This document shows positions 1-7,105 of a stretch of DNA of 64,000 nt, piece by piece. The notes under the pieces are model-generated. The model searched no databases, was not told where the DNA came from, and saw only the letters and a program-made list of their open reading frames with translations. The translations under genes were made by a program, and so were the position numbers. The DNA comes from Chloracidobacterium validum (GTDB taxonomy: Bacteria; Acidobacteriota; Blastocatellia; Chloracidobacteriales; Chloracidobacteriaceae): assembly GCF_018304825.1 (NCBI RefSeq), contig NZ_CP072648.1:479501-543500 (forward strand). Reading direction: 5' to 3'. Numbering within the stretch: position 1 is the stretch's first letter; each line of letters opens with the position of its first letter.

Positions 1-749
1 TCGAGACGCAGAATCTCGATGACCGGTATGAGTTGCTCGCGGCAGCCCTGCTTCCGGTTTATGAAAGTCTCCACGTTGAACCAGCCGCTCCCAAGCCAGA
101 AACACCGGTCTCCTTCACGCCAAGTCCCGTGAGCCGCTTCACGGCTAACGGGCATCAGGCAGCGTCGGCTGCCTACCGTGAAACACCGCCACGGGCTTCT
201 GAAAAGTCAAGCTTGGCCAGTTTATTTGAACAGGTTGAAGCCGCCGCGCGGGCGCGCGACGCGCTCACCACCAACCCATCCGGCACTCACCATGGCGAGG
301 AAATCCACCCCGGACAGGATCAGTCCGCCTTTGGAAAAACGATGCTGGAGGCAGACAGTGCCGCCCCAGGTTCACACCTCGACACATCGCGGCTCTCGCG
401 GCGATTGGCTGAAATTCTCAAAACTGCCGACCGGAATGATCACCTTGGTGACCCGGCGGACAGCTCCCAGCGCGCGTCAGAACCAGGTGGGGCAGACCAT
501 GGTGCTCCAGACTTGCATCTGGTGATGCCACCGCTCAAGTCGCGGCTCAAGCGAAACGGCACGCTCACGCCGGAACAGGATGTTGCGCGCAAGGCGGCCT
601 ATGTCGTCGGACAGGCGCGGGAATGGTATGGTCGTCCTGACATTACACTCCGTGAGGTACAGTCAGCCTGCGCCGCCTTCGGATTAGAGTTCAATGAAGT
701 TGCCGCGCGGACTGAGCTGGCAAAGCCGCTTGCTGAAGAAGTTTCCTGA
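1..749 (+). CDS. C-terminal part of an unrecognised protein, cut by the left edge
   Basis: The frame is open from the first bases of the window to TGA at 747-749, so this is probably the 3' end of a longer gene. A TTG at 33 could serve as a start, but nothing favours it. The middle is rich in Pro, Ser, Ala and charged residues and looks disordered. The last 60 residues or so look folded (an Ala/Arg/Glu-rich stretch around AYVVGQAREWYGRPDI). I do not recognise a family. Its last 56 bases overlap the longest reading of the following aminotransferase gene, which suggests co-transcription. Function unknown. Confidence 0.6.
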   Translation, partial: ETQNLDDRYELLAAALLPVYESLHVEPAAPKPETPVSFTPSPVSRFTANGHQAASAAYRETPPRASEKSSLASLFEQVEAAARARDALTTNPSGTHHGEEIHPGQDQSAFGKTMLEADSAAPGSHLDTSRLSRRLAEILKTADRNDHLGDPADSSQRASEPGGADHGAPDLHLVMPPLKSRLKRNGTLTPEQDVARKAAYVVGQAREWYGRPDITLREVQSACAAFGLEFNEVAARTELAKPLAEEVS

Positions 750-1929
750 GACCATCTCGCATACAGACGGCCATGTGCCGATCTTGGATCTGGAATCGCA
801 GTATCAGTCCCTCCGTCCGGCGCTCCAGGCAGCGTTCGAGCGCGTGTGTACTTCGCGGCAGTTCGTTCTGGGCGAAGAGGTTGCTGCCTTTGAGTCGGAA
901 GCGGCCAGTTACTTGGGTGTCGCCCATGCCGTTGGCGTCAACTCCGGCACGGACGCCCTCGTGATTGCCCTGCGCGCCCTGGACATCGGCCCCGGCGATG
1001 AGGTCATCACCACGCCGTTTTCATTTTTCGCCACGGCTGAAGCCATCAGCCTCGTCGGGGCCAAGCCGGTCTTCGTGGACATCGAGGCCGAAAGCTTCAA
1101 CCTCGATCCACGCGGCATTGCAAACCATATCACCCCGCGCACGCGCGCGCTGATGCCCGTTCACCTCTTCGGCCGTCCGGCTGCGATGGGGGCGGTGCTT
1201 GAAGCCGCCGAGCGCCATGGTTTGGCTGTTATCGAAGACGCGGCCCAGGCCTTCGGCGCGCGATACCTTCCGCCCTGTGCCGAGTGCAACGGTCAGCGCT
1301 GCACGTCCGCTACGCAGACACGACTACGCGGACGCTTCGTTGGGACGCTCGGAACGCTGGGCGCATTTTCGTTCTACCCATCCAAAAACCTCGGCGCGTA
1401 CGGCGATGGCGGTTTGATCGTCACGCATGATGCCCAACTGGCCGAACGCGCCCGCAAACTGCGGTCGCATGGGTCGCTGGTGGCTTATCAAAATGAAATG
1501 CTGGGCTACAACTCCCGGCTCGATGCCATTCAGGCGGCAATTCTGCGCGTCAAGCTGCCGTACGTCGAGGCCTGGAACAGCGCGCGGCGACGCATTGCGG
1601 AGCAATATAACGCCGCGCTTGCCCGACTGCCGGGACTGGTAACGCCGGACATCTCGCCAGGTCATGTCTTCCACCAATATACAGTGCGAATTTTGGGTGC
1701 GCGCCGCGACATCGTGCGTCAATTACTGACGGCGCAGGGCATCGGGACGATGGTTTACTACCCAACCCCGATTCACCGCCTGCCGGTCTATGCTGGTCAG
1801 TTCCCCCCGCAGCCCGTCAGCGAAGCCGTCGCTGGTGACGTGTTGAGCCTGCCCATCTGGCCGGAGCTGACCGATGCGGCGCGTGGTCGTGTGGTTGACG
1901 CGCTTGAGCAAGCGCTGGCCGCGGCGTAG
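694..1929 (+). CDS. DegT/DnrJ/EryC1-family PLP-dependent sugar aminotransferase
   Basis: Fold-type I aminotransferase of the family that makes amino sugars for surface polysaccharides or antibiotics. Visible marks are the N-terminal IxDLESQYQSLRP segment, GVNSGTDAL (phosphate site), EDAAQAFGA, and the PLP lysine in FSFYPSKNLGAYGDGG (about residue 231). Family members normally start just before the LDLxxQY motif, so GTG at 775 is a likely start. ATG at 694 is the longest reading and overlaps the upstream gene; neither has a strong ribosome site. Oddity: between GARY and GxLGxxGAFSF there is an insertion of about 20 residues with C195-x2-C198-x4-C203, absent from typical members. No sugar-biosynthesis genes adjoin it, so the substrate cannot be named. 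Confidence 0.88.
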   Translation: MKLPRGLSWQSRLLKKFPETISHTDGHVPILDLESQYQSLRPALQAAFERVCTSRQFVLGEEVAAFESEAASYLGVAHAVGVNSGTDALVIALRALDIGPGDEVITTPFSFFATAEAISLVGAKPVFVDIEAESFNLDPRGIANHITPRTRALMPVHLFGRPAAMGAVLEAAERHGLAVIEDAAQAFGARYLPPCAECNGQRCTSATQTRLRGRFVGTLGTLGAFSFYPSKNLGAYGDGGLIVTHDAQLAERARKLRSHGSLVAYQNEMLGYNSRLDAIQAAILRVKLPYVEAWNSARRRIAEQYNAALARLPGLVTPDISPGHVFHQYTVRILGARRDIVRQLLTAQGIGTMVYYPTPIHRLPVYAGQFPPQPVSEAVAGDVLSLPIWPELTDAARGRVVDALEQALAAA

Positions 1930-1981
1930 AGTGCATTTTTACCGAAAGCCATAACGAGAACGTAACTGGAAGCGAGGCAAC

Positions 1982-2704
1982 ATGCGAAGTGGTGGGCGAG
2001 CCGTCAACGCGCTGCGAACCGTACAGCTAACACCAAATGTGAACAAATATGCCGAAGGTTCCGTGCAGGTCGAGTTCGGCGATACACGAGTGATTTGCCT
2101 TGCCACCGTCGAAGACAAGGTTCCGCCGTTTCTCAAAGGCAAGGGAACGGGCTGGGTGACGGCGGAGTACGCCATGCTGCCGCGCGCTACCGACCAGCGT
2201 ACCCCGCGTGAAGTCACCCGCGGCAACCCCTCCGGCCGAACGCACGAAATCCAACGCCTGATCGGTCGTAGCCTGCGCGCGGTGGTGGACTTTGCCAAGC
2301 TCGGCGAGCGCACGGTTTACCTTGACTGTGATGTTACGCAGGCGGATGGCGGGACGCGCACGGCGGCCATCACGGGCGCGTTTGTCGCGCTGGTGCTCGC
2401 CGTGCGCAAGCTTCAGATGGCCGGCGTCGTGACGCACATGCCGGTGACGGACTACCTGGCCGCCGTCAGTGTCGGCATGGTCAACGGCCTGCCCATGCTC
2501 GACCTGGACTACCGTGAAGACTCAAAGGCCGAAGTCGATATGAATGTCGTTGGCACCGGCGATGGTCGTTTGGTTGAAGTTCAGGGCACCGCCGAACAAC
2601 GTCCTTTCACCCGCGAACAAATGAATACCCTGCTTGATCTTGCCACCCACGGAATTCGGGAGTTAATTACGCGCCAGCGCCAACTGCTAGGGCTTTTGGA
2701 ATAA
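1982..2704 (+). CDS. rph: Ribonuclease PH
   Basis: Phosphorolytic 3'-5' exoribonuclease that trims the 3' ends of tRNA precursors. At 240 aa it has the usual length. The N-terminus [12 protein letters not shown], the segment [18 protein letters not shown], the phosphate-site region [15 protein letters not shown] and the [14 protein letters not shown] motif are all characteristic and intact. ATG at 1982 follows a purine-rich AAGCGAGG stretch. It lies 52 bases after the aminotransferase on the same strand. No ham1 or other tRNA-processing gene follows. Nothing in the catalytic core is missing. Confidence 0.96.
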   Translation: MRSGGRAVNALRTVQLTPNVNKYAEGSVQVEFGDTRVICLATVEDKVPPFLKGKGTGWVTAEYAMLPRATDQRTPREVTRGNPSGRTHEIQRLIGRSLRAVVDFAKLGERTVYLDCDVTQADGGTRTAAITGAFVALVLAVRKLQMAGVVTHMPVTDYLAAVSVGMVNGLPMLDLDYREDSKAEVDMNVVGTGDGRLVEVQGTAEQRPFTREQMNTLLDLATHGIRELITRQRQLLGLLE

Positions 2705-2831
2705 TGAGCGCAGCCTCCAGGCGGCGGTTTTCGTGCTAGGCGGTTCAGCTTACCCAAGGCTTCCTAACGTCCCGGTCGCTAAGACGGGAAGGTATCAAAT
2801 CTATCCACACCGGTTTCTTTATCTCGGCACC

Positions 2832-2847
2832 GGCAGGCGTGCCTGCC
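2832..2847 (+). repeat. Perfect inverted repeat next to a ribosome-binding site
   Basis: GGCAGGC-GT-GCCTGCC, a 7-bp perfect palindrome with a 2-base spacer. It is followed at once by the Shine-Dalgarno AAAGGAG (2848-2854) of the gene starting at 2865. As RNA it is a very short-looped hairpin; as DNA it could be an operator. The ribosome site also helps reject the longer frame from 2733. Confidence 0.5.
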
Positions 2848-2864
2848 AAAGGAGTAACGACATC

Positions 2865-3266
2865 ATGGGTCTCGCTGAACGTCGCGCCATCAAGGATTTT
2901 CGTGATAACACCTTTCCCAAGATCAAAGCCGCCCTGGATGCGGCCGCCGGATTTGAAGTCAATCTGGAGATTGACTGGGAAAACCTTGGTCAAGAAGGAC
3001 TTGCCGAGCTGGATTACCACCCCTTGCTTGAACGGGGTTACTTCAAGCCACTGATTGAGGCTTTCAAAGCCATTACGATTGACGACCTGGGACGCGACGC
3101 GCTCCGCGACGGTCTCAAAAAAGTCACCATTGGCTATTCGCGGTCGTCTGGTGAATTTTCCTTCAAAGGTGGGGAGTTGAAGTTCGACTATGACCTTCAC
3201 TATGCCAATGACGACTGGCTGTATCGCAAAACGCAGTTGCAACAAGTGCTTGAAAAAGGTCTATGA
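2865..3266 (+). CDS. Conserved-looking protein of unknown function (133 aa), paralogous domain A
   Basis: ATG at 2865 is preceded by AAAGGAG at 8-14 bases, so the longer frame from 2733 is rejected. It is a small, soluble, charged protein without signal peptide or membrane segment. It has an N-terminal helix (ERRAIKDFRDNTFPKIKAAL), a beta strand FEVNLEIDWE, a helical middle and a C-terminal TIDDLGRDALRDGLKKVTI / GELKFDYDL segment. The same arrangement recurs in the C-terminal half of the next gene, so the two are paralogous. The stop overlaps that gene's start as ATGA (3263-3266), implying translational coupling. Function unknown; hetero-oligomerisation is an inference from the coupling. Confidence 0.85.
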   Translation: MGLAERRAIKDFRDNTFPKIKAALDAAAGFEVNLEIDWENLGQEGLAELDYHPLLERGYFKPLIEAFKAITIDDLGRDALRDGLKKVTIGYSRSSGEFSFKGGELKFDYDLHYANDDWLYRKTQLQQVLEKGL

Positions 3267-4036
3267 CCAGTCCGGTTCAGCAACTACGGCGCTTGCCGGC
3301 CCGCCCGGTTGGCGTGGTGTTGGAAGCGATTGAGCAGATTCGACAAGCCAGGCGCGATGACTGGACATTGCCGTTGGTGAGTCTGTTCCTGACCAATGGC
3401 GCGACCATCCGGGGCGAGTACCTGTCCGGCCACGAACTCGGCACGGCGCAGGCAAGCATCCTGCTCCGAACTGTCCAGGTGGCCCAGTCCGATGCGTCGT
3501 CGCCGGGCTTCAATGCCGAGCCGAATGACGCCAGGCCGAATGACGTGAGATGGAACCTAGGGCTGGACGTCACCTACATTCCGGTGGCGAACATTTCAGC
3601 CCTGACCCTTCACCACACGCCTGACACGATTGCCCGGCTCTCTTTTGGGGCGGTGCGTGAACGCTCTGGTGAAGCGCCATCCCGGCTTGAACTCGAACGT
3701 CGTCTCCGCGCACTGACCGACTGGGTGCGGGCCGAGGTTGGCTGTGATGTGACGGCAACCATTGCCTGGGAAGCGTTTCCGCGCGGGGATACCGCTTTGC
3801 TCGATCTTGGCGCTCTGATTGCCGACCTCCGCCTGGTGCTTGGTGGTTTTGCGGCGGATGACCTTGGACGGGCAGCGCTTCGGGAAAGCCTTCAGTCAAT
3901 CGTCGTCAACGTGGGTGAGGCGGCGGCGGTCACGCTTCAGTCTGGTGAGTTACGTTACACGGTCGGGCTGGATGGGATGGAAACCAGGCTGTTCGACAGC
4001 CAGGAACTCCGCCGCGTCCTTGCCGCGCGACTCTAA
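3263..4036 (+). CDS. Two-domain protein of unknown function (257 aa); C-half paralogous to the upstream gene
   Basis: Coupled to the preceding gene through ATGA. Residues about 130-257 match it: ADDLGRAALRESLQSIVV against IDDLGRDALRDGLKKVTI, and GELRYTVGLDGMETRLF against GELKFDYDLHYANDDWLY, in the same order and spacing. The N-terminal half (about 25-115) is beta-rich, with SLFLTNGATIRGEYLSG, ILLRTVQV and DVTYIPVANISALTLHH. This resembles an Sm-like or small-barrel pattern, but that is a weak visual impression. There is no signal peptide or membrane segment. Only 12 bases separate it from the following substrate-binding protein. Function not recognised. Confidence 0.85.
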   Translation: MTSPVQQLRRLPARPVGVVLEAIEQIRQARRDDWTLPLVSLFLTNGATIRGEYLSGHELGTAQASILLRTVQVAQSDASSPGFNAEPNDARPNDVRWNLGLDVTYIPVANISALTLHHTPDTIARLSFGAVRERSGEAPSRLELERRLRALTDWVRAEVGCDVTATIAWEAFPRGDTALLDLGALIADLRLVLGGFAADDLGRAALRESLQSIVVNVGEAAAVTLQSGELRYTVGLDGMETRLFDSQELRRVLAARL

Positions 4037-4048
4037 ACAGGAAATCCA

Positions 4049-5221
4049 ATGCCGCTGTCTCGTCGGTTGCGTTTCATGTGGGTCTGGGTGGCGATGCTCG
4101 CCCTGGCCTGGGTCAGCGCCTGTGAACGCAGAGAAGCCGTTGCCGTTGGCGACGGCCTCCCCCCCGTGCTCAAAATTGGCGTGTACATGCCAATGACCGG
4201 CGACACCGCGACGTTTGGAACATCGTCCATGGGCGGGATTCGCCTGGCGACGGAACAACGCAATGCCGCCGGCGGCATTCGCGGTTCGCGCATCGAACTC
4301 ATCCTTGAAGACGACCGCGGCCAGCCCGAAGAAGCCAAAACCGTCGTGACCCGGCTCGTGACCCGCGACAAGGTCATCGCGGTGCTTGGTGAAGTTGGTT
4401 CGGCGCGCAGCATCGTTGCCGCGGCCGTGTGCCAGCAAAAGCGCGTGCCCATGCTGACGCCTTCCTCGACGAATGAAAAGGTGACGCGCAAGGGCGATTA
4501 CATCTTTCGCGTCTGTTTTATTGACCCATTTCAGGGCGAAGCCGCGGCGAAGTTTGCCGCCACAGTGCTCAACCTGACTCGCGCGGCGATCATGACCGAC
4601 GTGAAAAATGATTACAGCGTTGGTTTGACCAAGTCGTTTCGGGAGAGCTTTACCCGGCAGGGTGGAACGGTCGTGATGGAGAAGAACTATCAGGCCGGTG
4701 ACGCAAGCTTCAACGCGCAACTCACCAGCATTCGGGAAGCTGGCGTGGATTTCATCTATGCGCCGGGCTACTACGGCGACGTCGGGCAAATCATCAAGCA
4801 GGCCCGTGAACTTGGCATCCGCGTCCCCTTCATTGGCGGCGATGGTTGGGATTCCCCCGATTTATGGCGGGGCGGCAAGGCCGCGCTGGATGGCTGCTTC
4901 ATTACCAACCATTACTCGGTGGACAACCCCGACCCGCGGGTGCAGTCCTTCATTGCGGCTTATCGGGAACGTCACGGCGACACGCCCGACGCCTTGGCGG
5001 CGCTTGCCTACGACGGCGCGCAGGTGCTTTATGACGCGATTGAGCGGGCCAACAGTGTCAGTGGGGAAAAAATCCGTGACGCTTTGGCCGCGACGCGCGA
5101 TTTTCCTGGCGTGACCGGAACGATTACGCTGGACGCCAACCGCAATGCGGTCAAACCGGCGGTCATTCTCGAACTCCGGGATGGCGCCTATCATTACCGA
5201 ACTACCATCACCCCATCATGA
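4049..5221 (+). CDS. Lipoprotein periplasmic substrate-binding protein, branched-chain amino acid (LivK/Peripla_BP_6) type
   Basis: N-terminal hydrophobic signal ending in a lipobox-like VSAC (Cys25), then LKIGVYMPMTGDTATFGTSS, NAAGGIRGSRIELILEDDRGQPEEA and a two-lobe type I periplasmic-binding fold (390 aa). Such proteins deliver amino acids, amides or urea to ABC permeases. No permease or ATPase gene is nearby, so its transporter must be elsewhere, or it may act as a sensor subunit. It starts 12 bases after the preceding gene and was probably read from the same transcript. The ligand cannot be deduced. Confidence 0.9.
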   Translation: MPLSRRLRFMWVWVAMLALAWVSACERREAVAVGDGLPPVLKIGVYMPMTGDTATFGTSSMGGIRLATEQRNAAGGIRGSRIELILEDDRGQPEEAKTVVTRLVTRDKVIAVLGEVGSARSIVAAAVCQQKRVPMLTPSSTNEKVTRKGDYIFRVCFIDPFQGEAAAKFAATVLNLTRAAIMTDVKNDYSVGLTKSFRESFTRQGGTVVMEKNYQAGDASFNAQLTSIREAGVDFIYAPGYYGDVGQIIKQARELGIRVPFIGGDGWDSPDLWRGGKAALDGCFITNHYSVDNPDPRVQSFIAAYRERHGDTPDALAALAYDGAQVLYDAIERANSVSGEKIRDALAATRDFPGVTGTITLDANRNAVKPAVILELRDGAYHYRTTITPS

Positions 5222-5281
5222 GTCCTTGGGCGGCGTCTCCAGGCACAGGCCAGAGACCCCGCCCAAGAAGCACTAGAAGCC

Positions 5282-6850
5282 ATGAACAAAACTGATGCTT
5301 CAGGCGCGGAAACGCCAATTACGAACCAGCCAAATGCTTCCCGGCGGGCGTTTCTGGCGACGACTACGGCGGCACTGGCTGCTGGGAGCGTGACCGTATC
5401 CGGCGCACCACAAAAGCCGGCTTCCGCCAAGCGACGCCCTGGCGCTTCCCCGTCGGGTCAGACCTTCCCGGCCGGTTTCCAGTGGGGGGCGGCGACGGCG
5501 GCTTACCAAATCGAAGGCGCGATTGACGCGGACGGCAAGAGCCAGTCCATCTGGGATATGTTTGTCCGAAAGCCCAATGCCATTTGGCGCGGTCACACGG
5601 GCGAGATGGCCTGTGACCATTACCGGCGCTACAGGGAAGATGTCGCCTTGATGAAGCAGATCGGTCTGAAAGCGTATCGCTTCAGCCTGGCCTGGACGCG
5701 CATCCTGCCGGAAGGGACCGGAACGGTCAACGCCAAGGGCCTCGACTTTTATGACCGCCTGGTTGACGAGTTGCTCGCTGCCGGGATCACGCCGTTTTGC
5801 ACCCTCTATCACTGGGACTTGCCACTCGCGCTGCACCAGCGCGGGGGGTGGACGAAGCGCGAGAGCGCCGACTGGTTTGCCGAGTACACGACGGTGGCGG
5901 CCCGACGGCTTGGCGACCGCATCACCTACTGGATGACGCTCAATGAGCCGCAGGTATTCATTACGCTGGGCTACCAGGCCGGGCGGCATGCGCCGGGTCT
6001 GCTTCTCCCGATCAAGGATGTCCTGCAAGCGGGCCACCACGCGCTGCTGGCGCATGGCAAGGGCGTGCAGGCCTTGCGCGCCAACACCAGGAACGCCCAG
6101 ATTGGTTTTGCGCCGGCCACGCCCATCGCCTATCCGGCCACCGAGCAGCCTGACGATGTAGCCGCCGCGCGGGCCTTCAACTTCGGCATCCAGGGCTATG
6201 GTTTTCTATTCAACGCTTCGGTTGGGTTGCCGCTCAAGAACCCGTTCAACAATGCCTGGTGGATGGACCCGGTGTTCCTCGGCGAGTACCCGGCTGAGGG
6301 ACTTGCCCTGTACAAAAACGATGCCCCAACCATCGAGGCCGACGATCTGAAGGTTATTTCGACACCCGTGGATTTCTGTGGCGTCAACATCTACTTCGGT
6401 TTCAAGATTCAGTCGGATGGGCGTGGCGGCCCGAAGGTCGTGCTTCCGACTCCGGCGGCCCCGCTGACGGCCTTCGACTGGCCCGTTACGCCGGAGGCGC
6501 TCCGGTGGGGACCAAAATTTTTCCACGAACGTTACAAGCAACCGATATACATCACGGAAAACGGTCTCGCGCTCCGCGACTGGGTGGCACTCGATGGCAA
6601 GGTTCACGACCCGCAACGGATTGACTTCACGACGCGCTACCTGCGTGAATTACGCCGCGCGGTGGAAGATGGCGTGCCGGTGCGGGGTTACTTTCACTGG
6701 TCAATCATGGATAATTTCGAGTGGGCGGAAGGGTACAAGCAGCGGTTCGGGCTGGTGTATGTGGACTATGACACGCAAGTGCGAACACCCAAAGCCTCAG
6801 CGGCGTGGTATGCTCGTGTTATCGCCACCAACGGAGCCGTCCTGGGGTAG
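5282..6850 (+). CDS. Tat-exported GH1 family beta-glucosidase
   Basis: Glycoside hydrolase family 1. FPAGFQWGAATAAYQIEGA opens the catalytic domain, the acid/base Glu lies in TLNEPQ (about residue 222) and the nucleophile Glu in YITENGLA (about 426). HWSIMDNFEWAEGY near the C-terminus is also diagnostic. Before the domain is a roughly 60-residue extension containing SRRAFLA (Arg21-Arg22) and an Ala-rich hydrophobic stretch, a twin-arginine signal. Most bacterial GH1 enzymes are cytoplasmic, so a Tat-exported one is notable and suggests hydrolysis of oligosaccharides in the periplasm. It stands alone, with no sugar transporter beside it. Confidence 0.94.
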   Translation: MNKTDASGAETPITNQPNASRRAFLATTTAALAAGSVTVSGAPQKPASAKRRPGASPSGQTFPAGFQWGAATAAYQIEGAIDADGKSQSIWDMFVRKPNAIWRGHTGEMACDHYRRYREDVALMKQIGLKAYRFSLAWTRILPEGTGTVNAKGLDFYDRLVDELLAAGITPFCTLYHWDLPLALHQRGGWTKRESADWFAEYTTVAARRLGDRITYWMTLNEPQVFITLGYQAGRHAPGLLLPIKDVLQAGHHALLAHGKGVQALRANTRNAQIGFAPATPIAYPATEQPDDVAAARAFNFGIQGYGFLFNASVGLPLKNPFNNAWWMDPVFLGEYPAEGLALYKNDAPTIEADDLKVISTPVDFCGVNIYFGFKIQSDGRGGPKVVLPTPAAPLTAFDWPVTPEALRWGPKFFHERYKQPIYITENGLALRDWVALDGKVHDPQRIDFTTRYLRELRRAVEDGVPVRGYFHWSIMDNFEWAEGYKQRFGLVYVDYDTQVRTPKASAAWYARVIATNGAVLG

Positions 6851-6875
6851 CATCCAGGGCAGGGGAGTGAGGACC

Positions 6876-6965
6876 GTGACAGCTTTTATTTGTCACTGCT
6901 TGACCATTTGTCACCGCTTGCCACCTCGTCTTATAGTCCGCGCCTTGATTAGTCCGCGCCTCGAT
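6876..6965 (+). repeat. Two tandem duplications plus an inverted repeat upstream of the large kinase gene
   Basis: GTGACA (6876-6881) is inverted relative to TGTCAC at 6891-6896, and TGTCAC recurs at 6909-6914. An 18-base unit beginning TTTGTCACTGCTTGACC is tandemly duplicated (6889-6906, 6907-6924, with the end degraded). TAGTCCGCGCCTTGAT is then tandemly duplicated (6934-6949, 6950-6965, one mismatch). Arrays of this type before a start codon often bind a regulator, but none is identified. The rest of the 255-base gap to 7105 shows nothing clear. Confidence 0.6.
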
Positions 6966-7105
6966 ACGTTCGTTTCGGTCAACGGCTACCCAGCGGCGCG
7001 ATGGACGTGGCGTGGCGCGCCAGCCCCCGGCGCGCTCGGCTGCCATTCCTCCCTCCACCGATGGATGCTGTCTGATGCCTAGGTAATACCCGTAGAGTTA
7101 CGCTC

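Noticed and set aside
2740-2830. c-di-GMP (GEMM) riboswitch suggested by the CCCGGTCGCTAAGACGGG stretch
   Set aside because: Only a short local resemblance; the conserved core and second stem are not present.
3950-4789. 279-aa minus-strand frame inside the substrate-binding protein gene
   Set aside because: Antisense shadow with low-complexity composition.
5300-6055. 251-aa minus-strand frame inside the GH1 gene
   Set aside because: Antisense to a confirmed glycosidase; no family motif.
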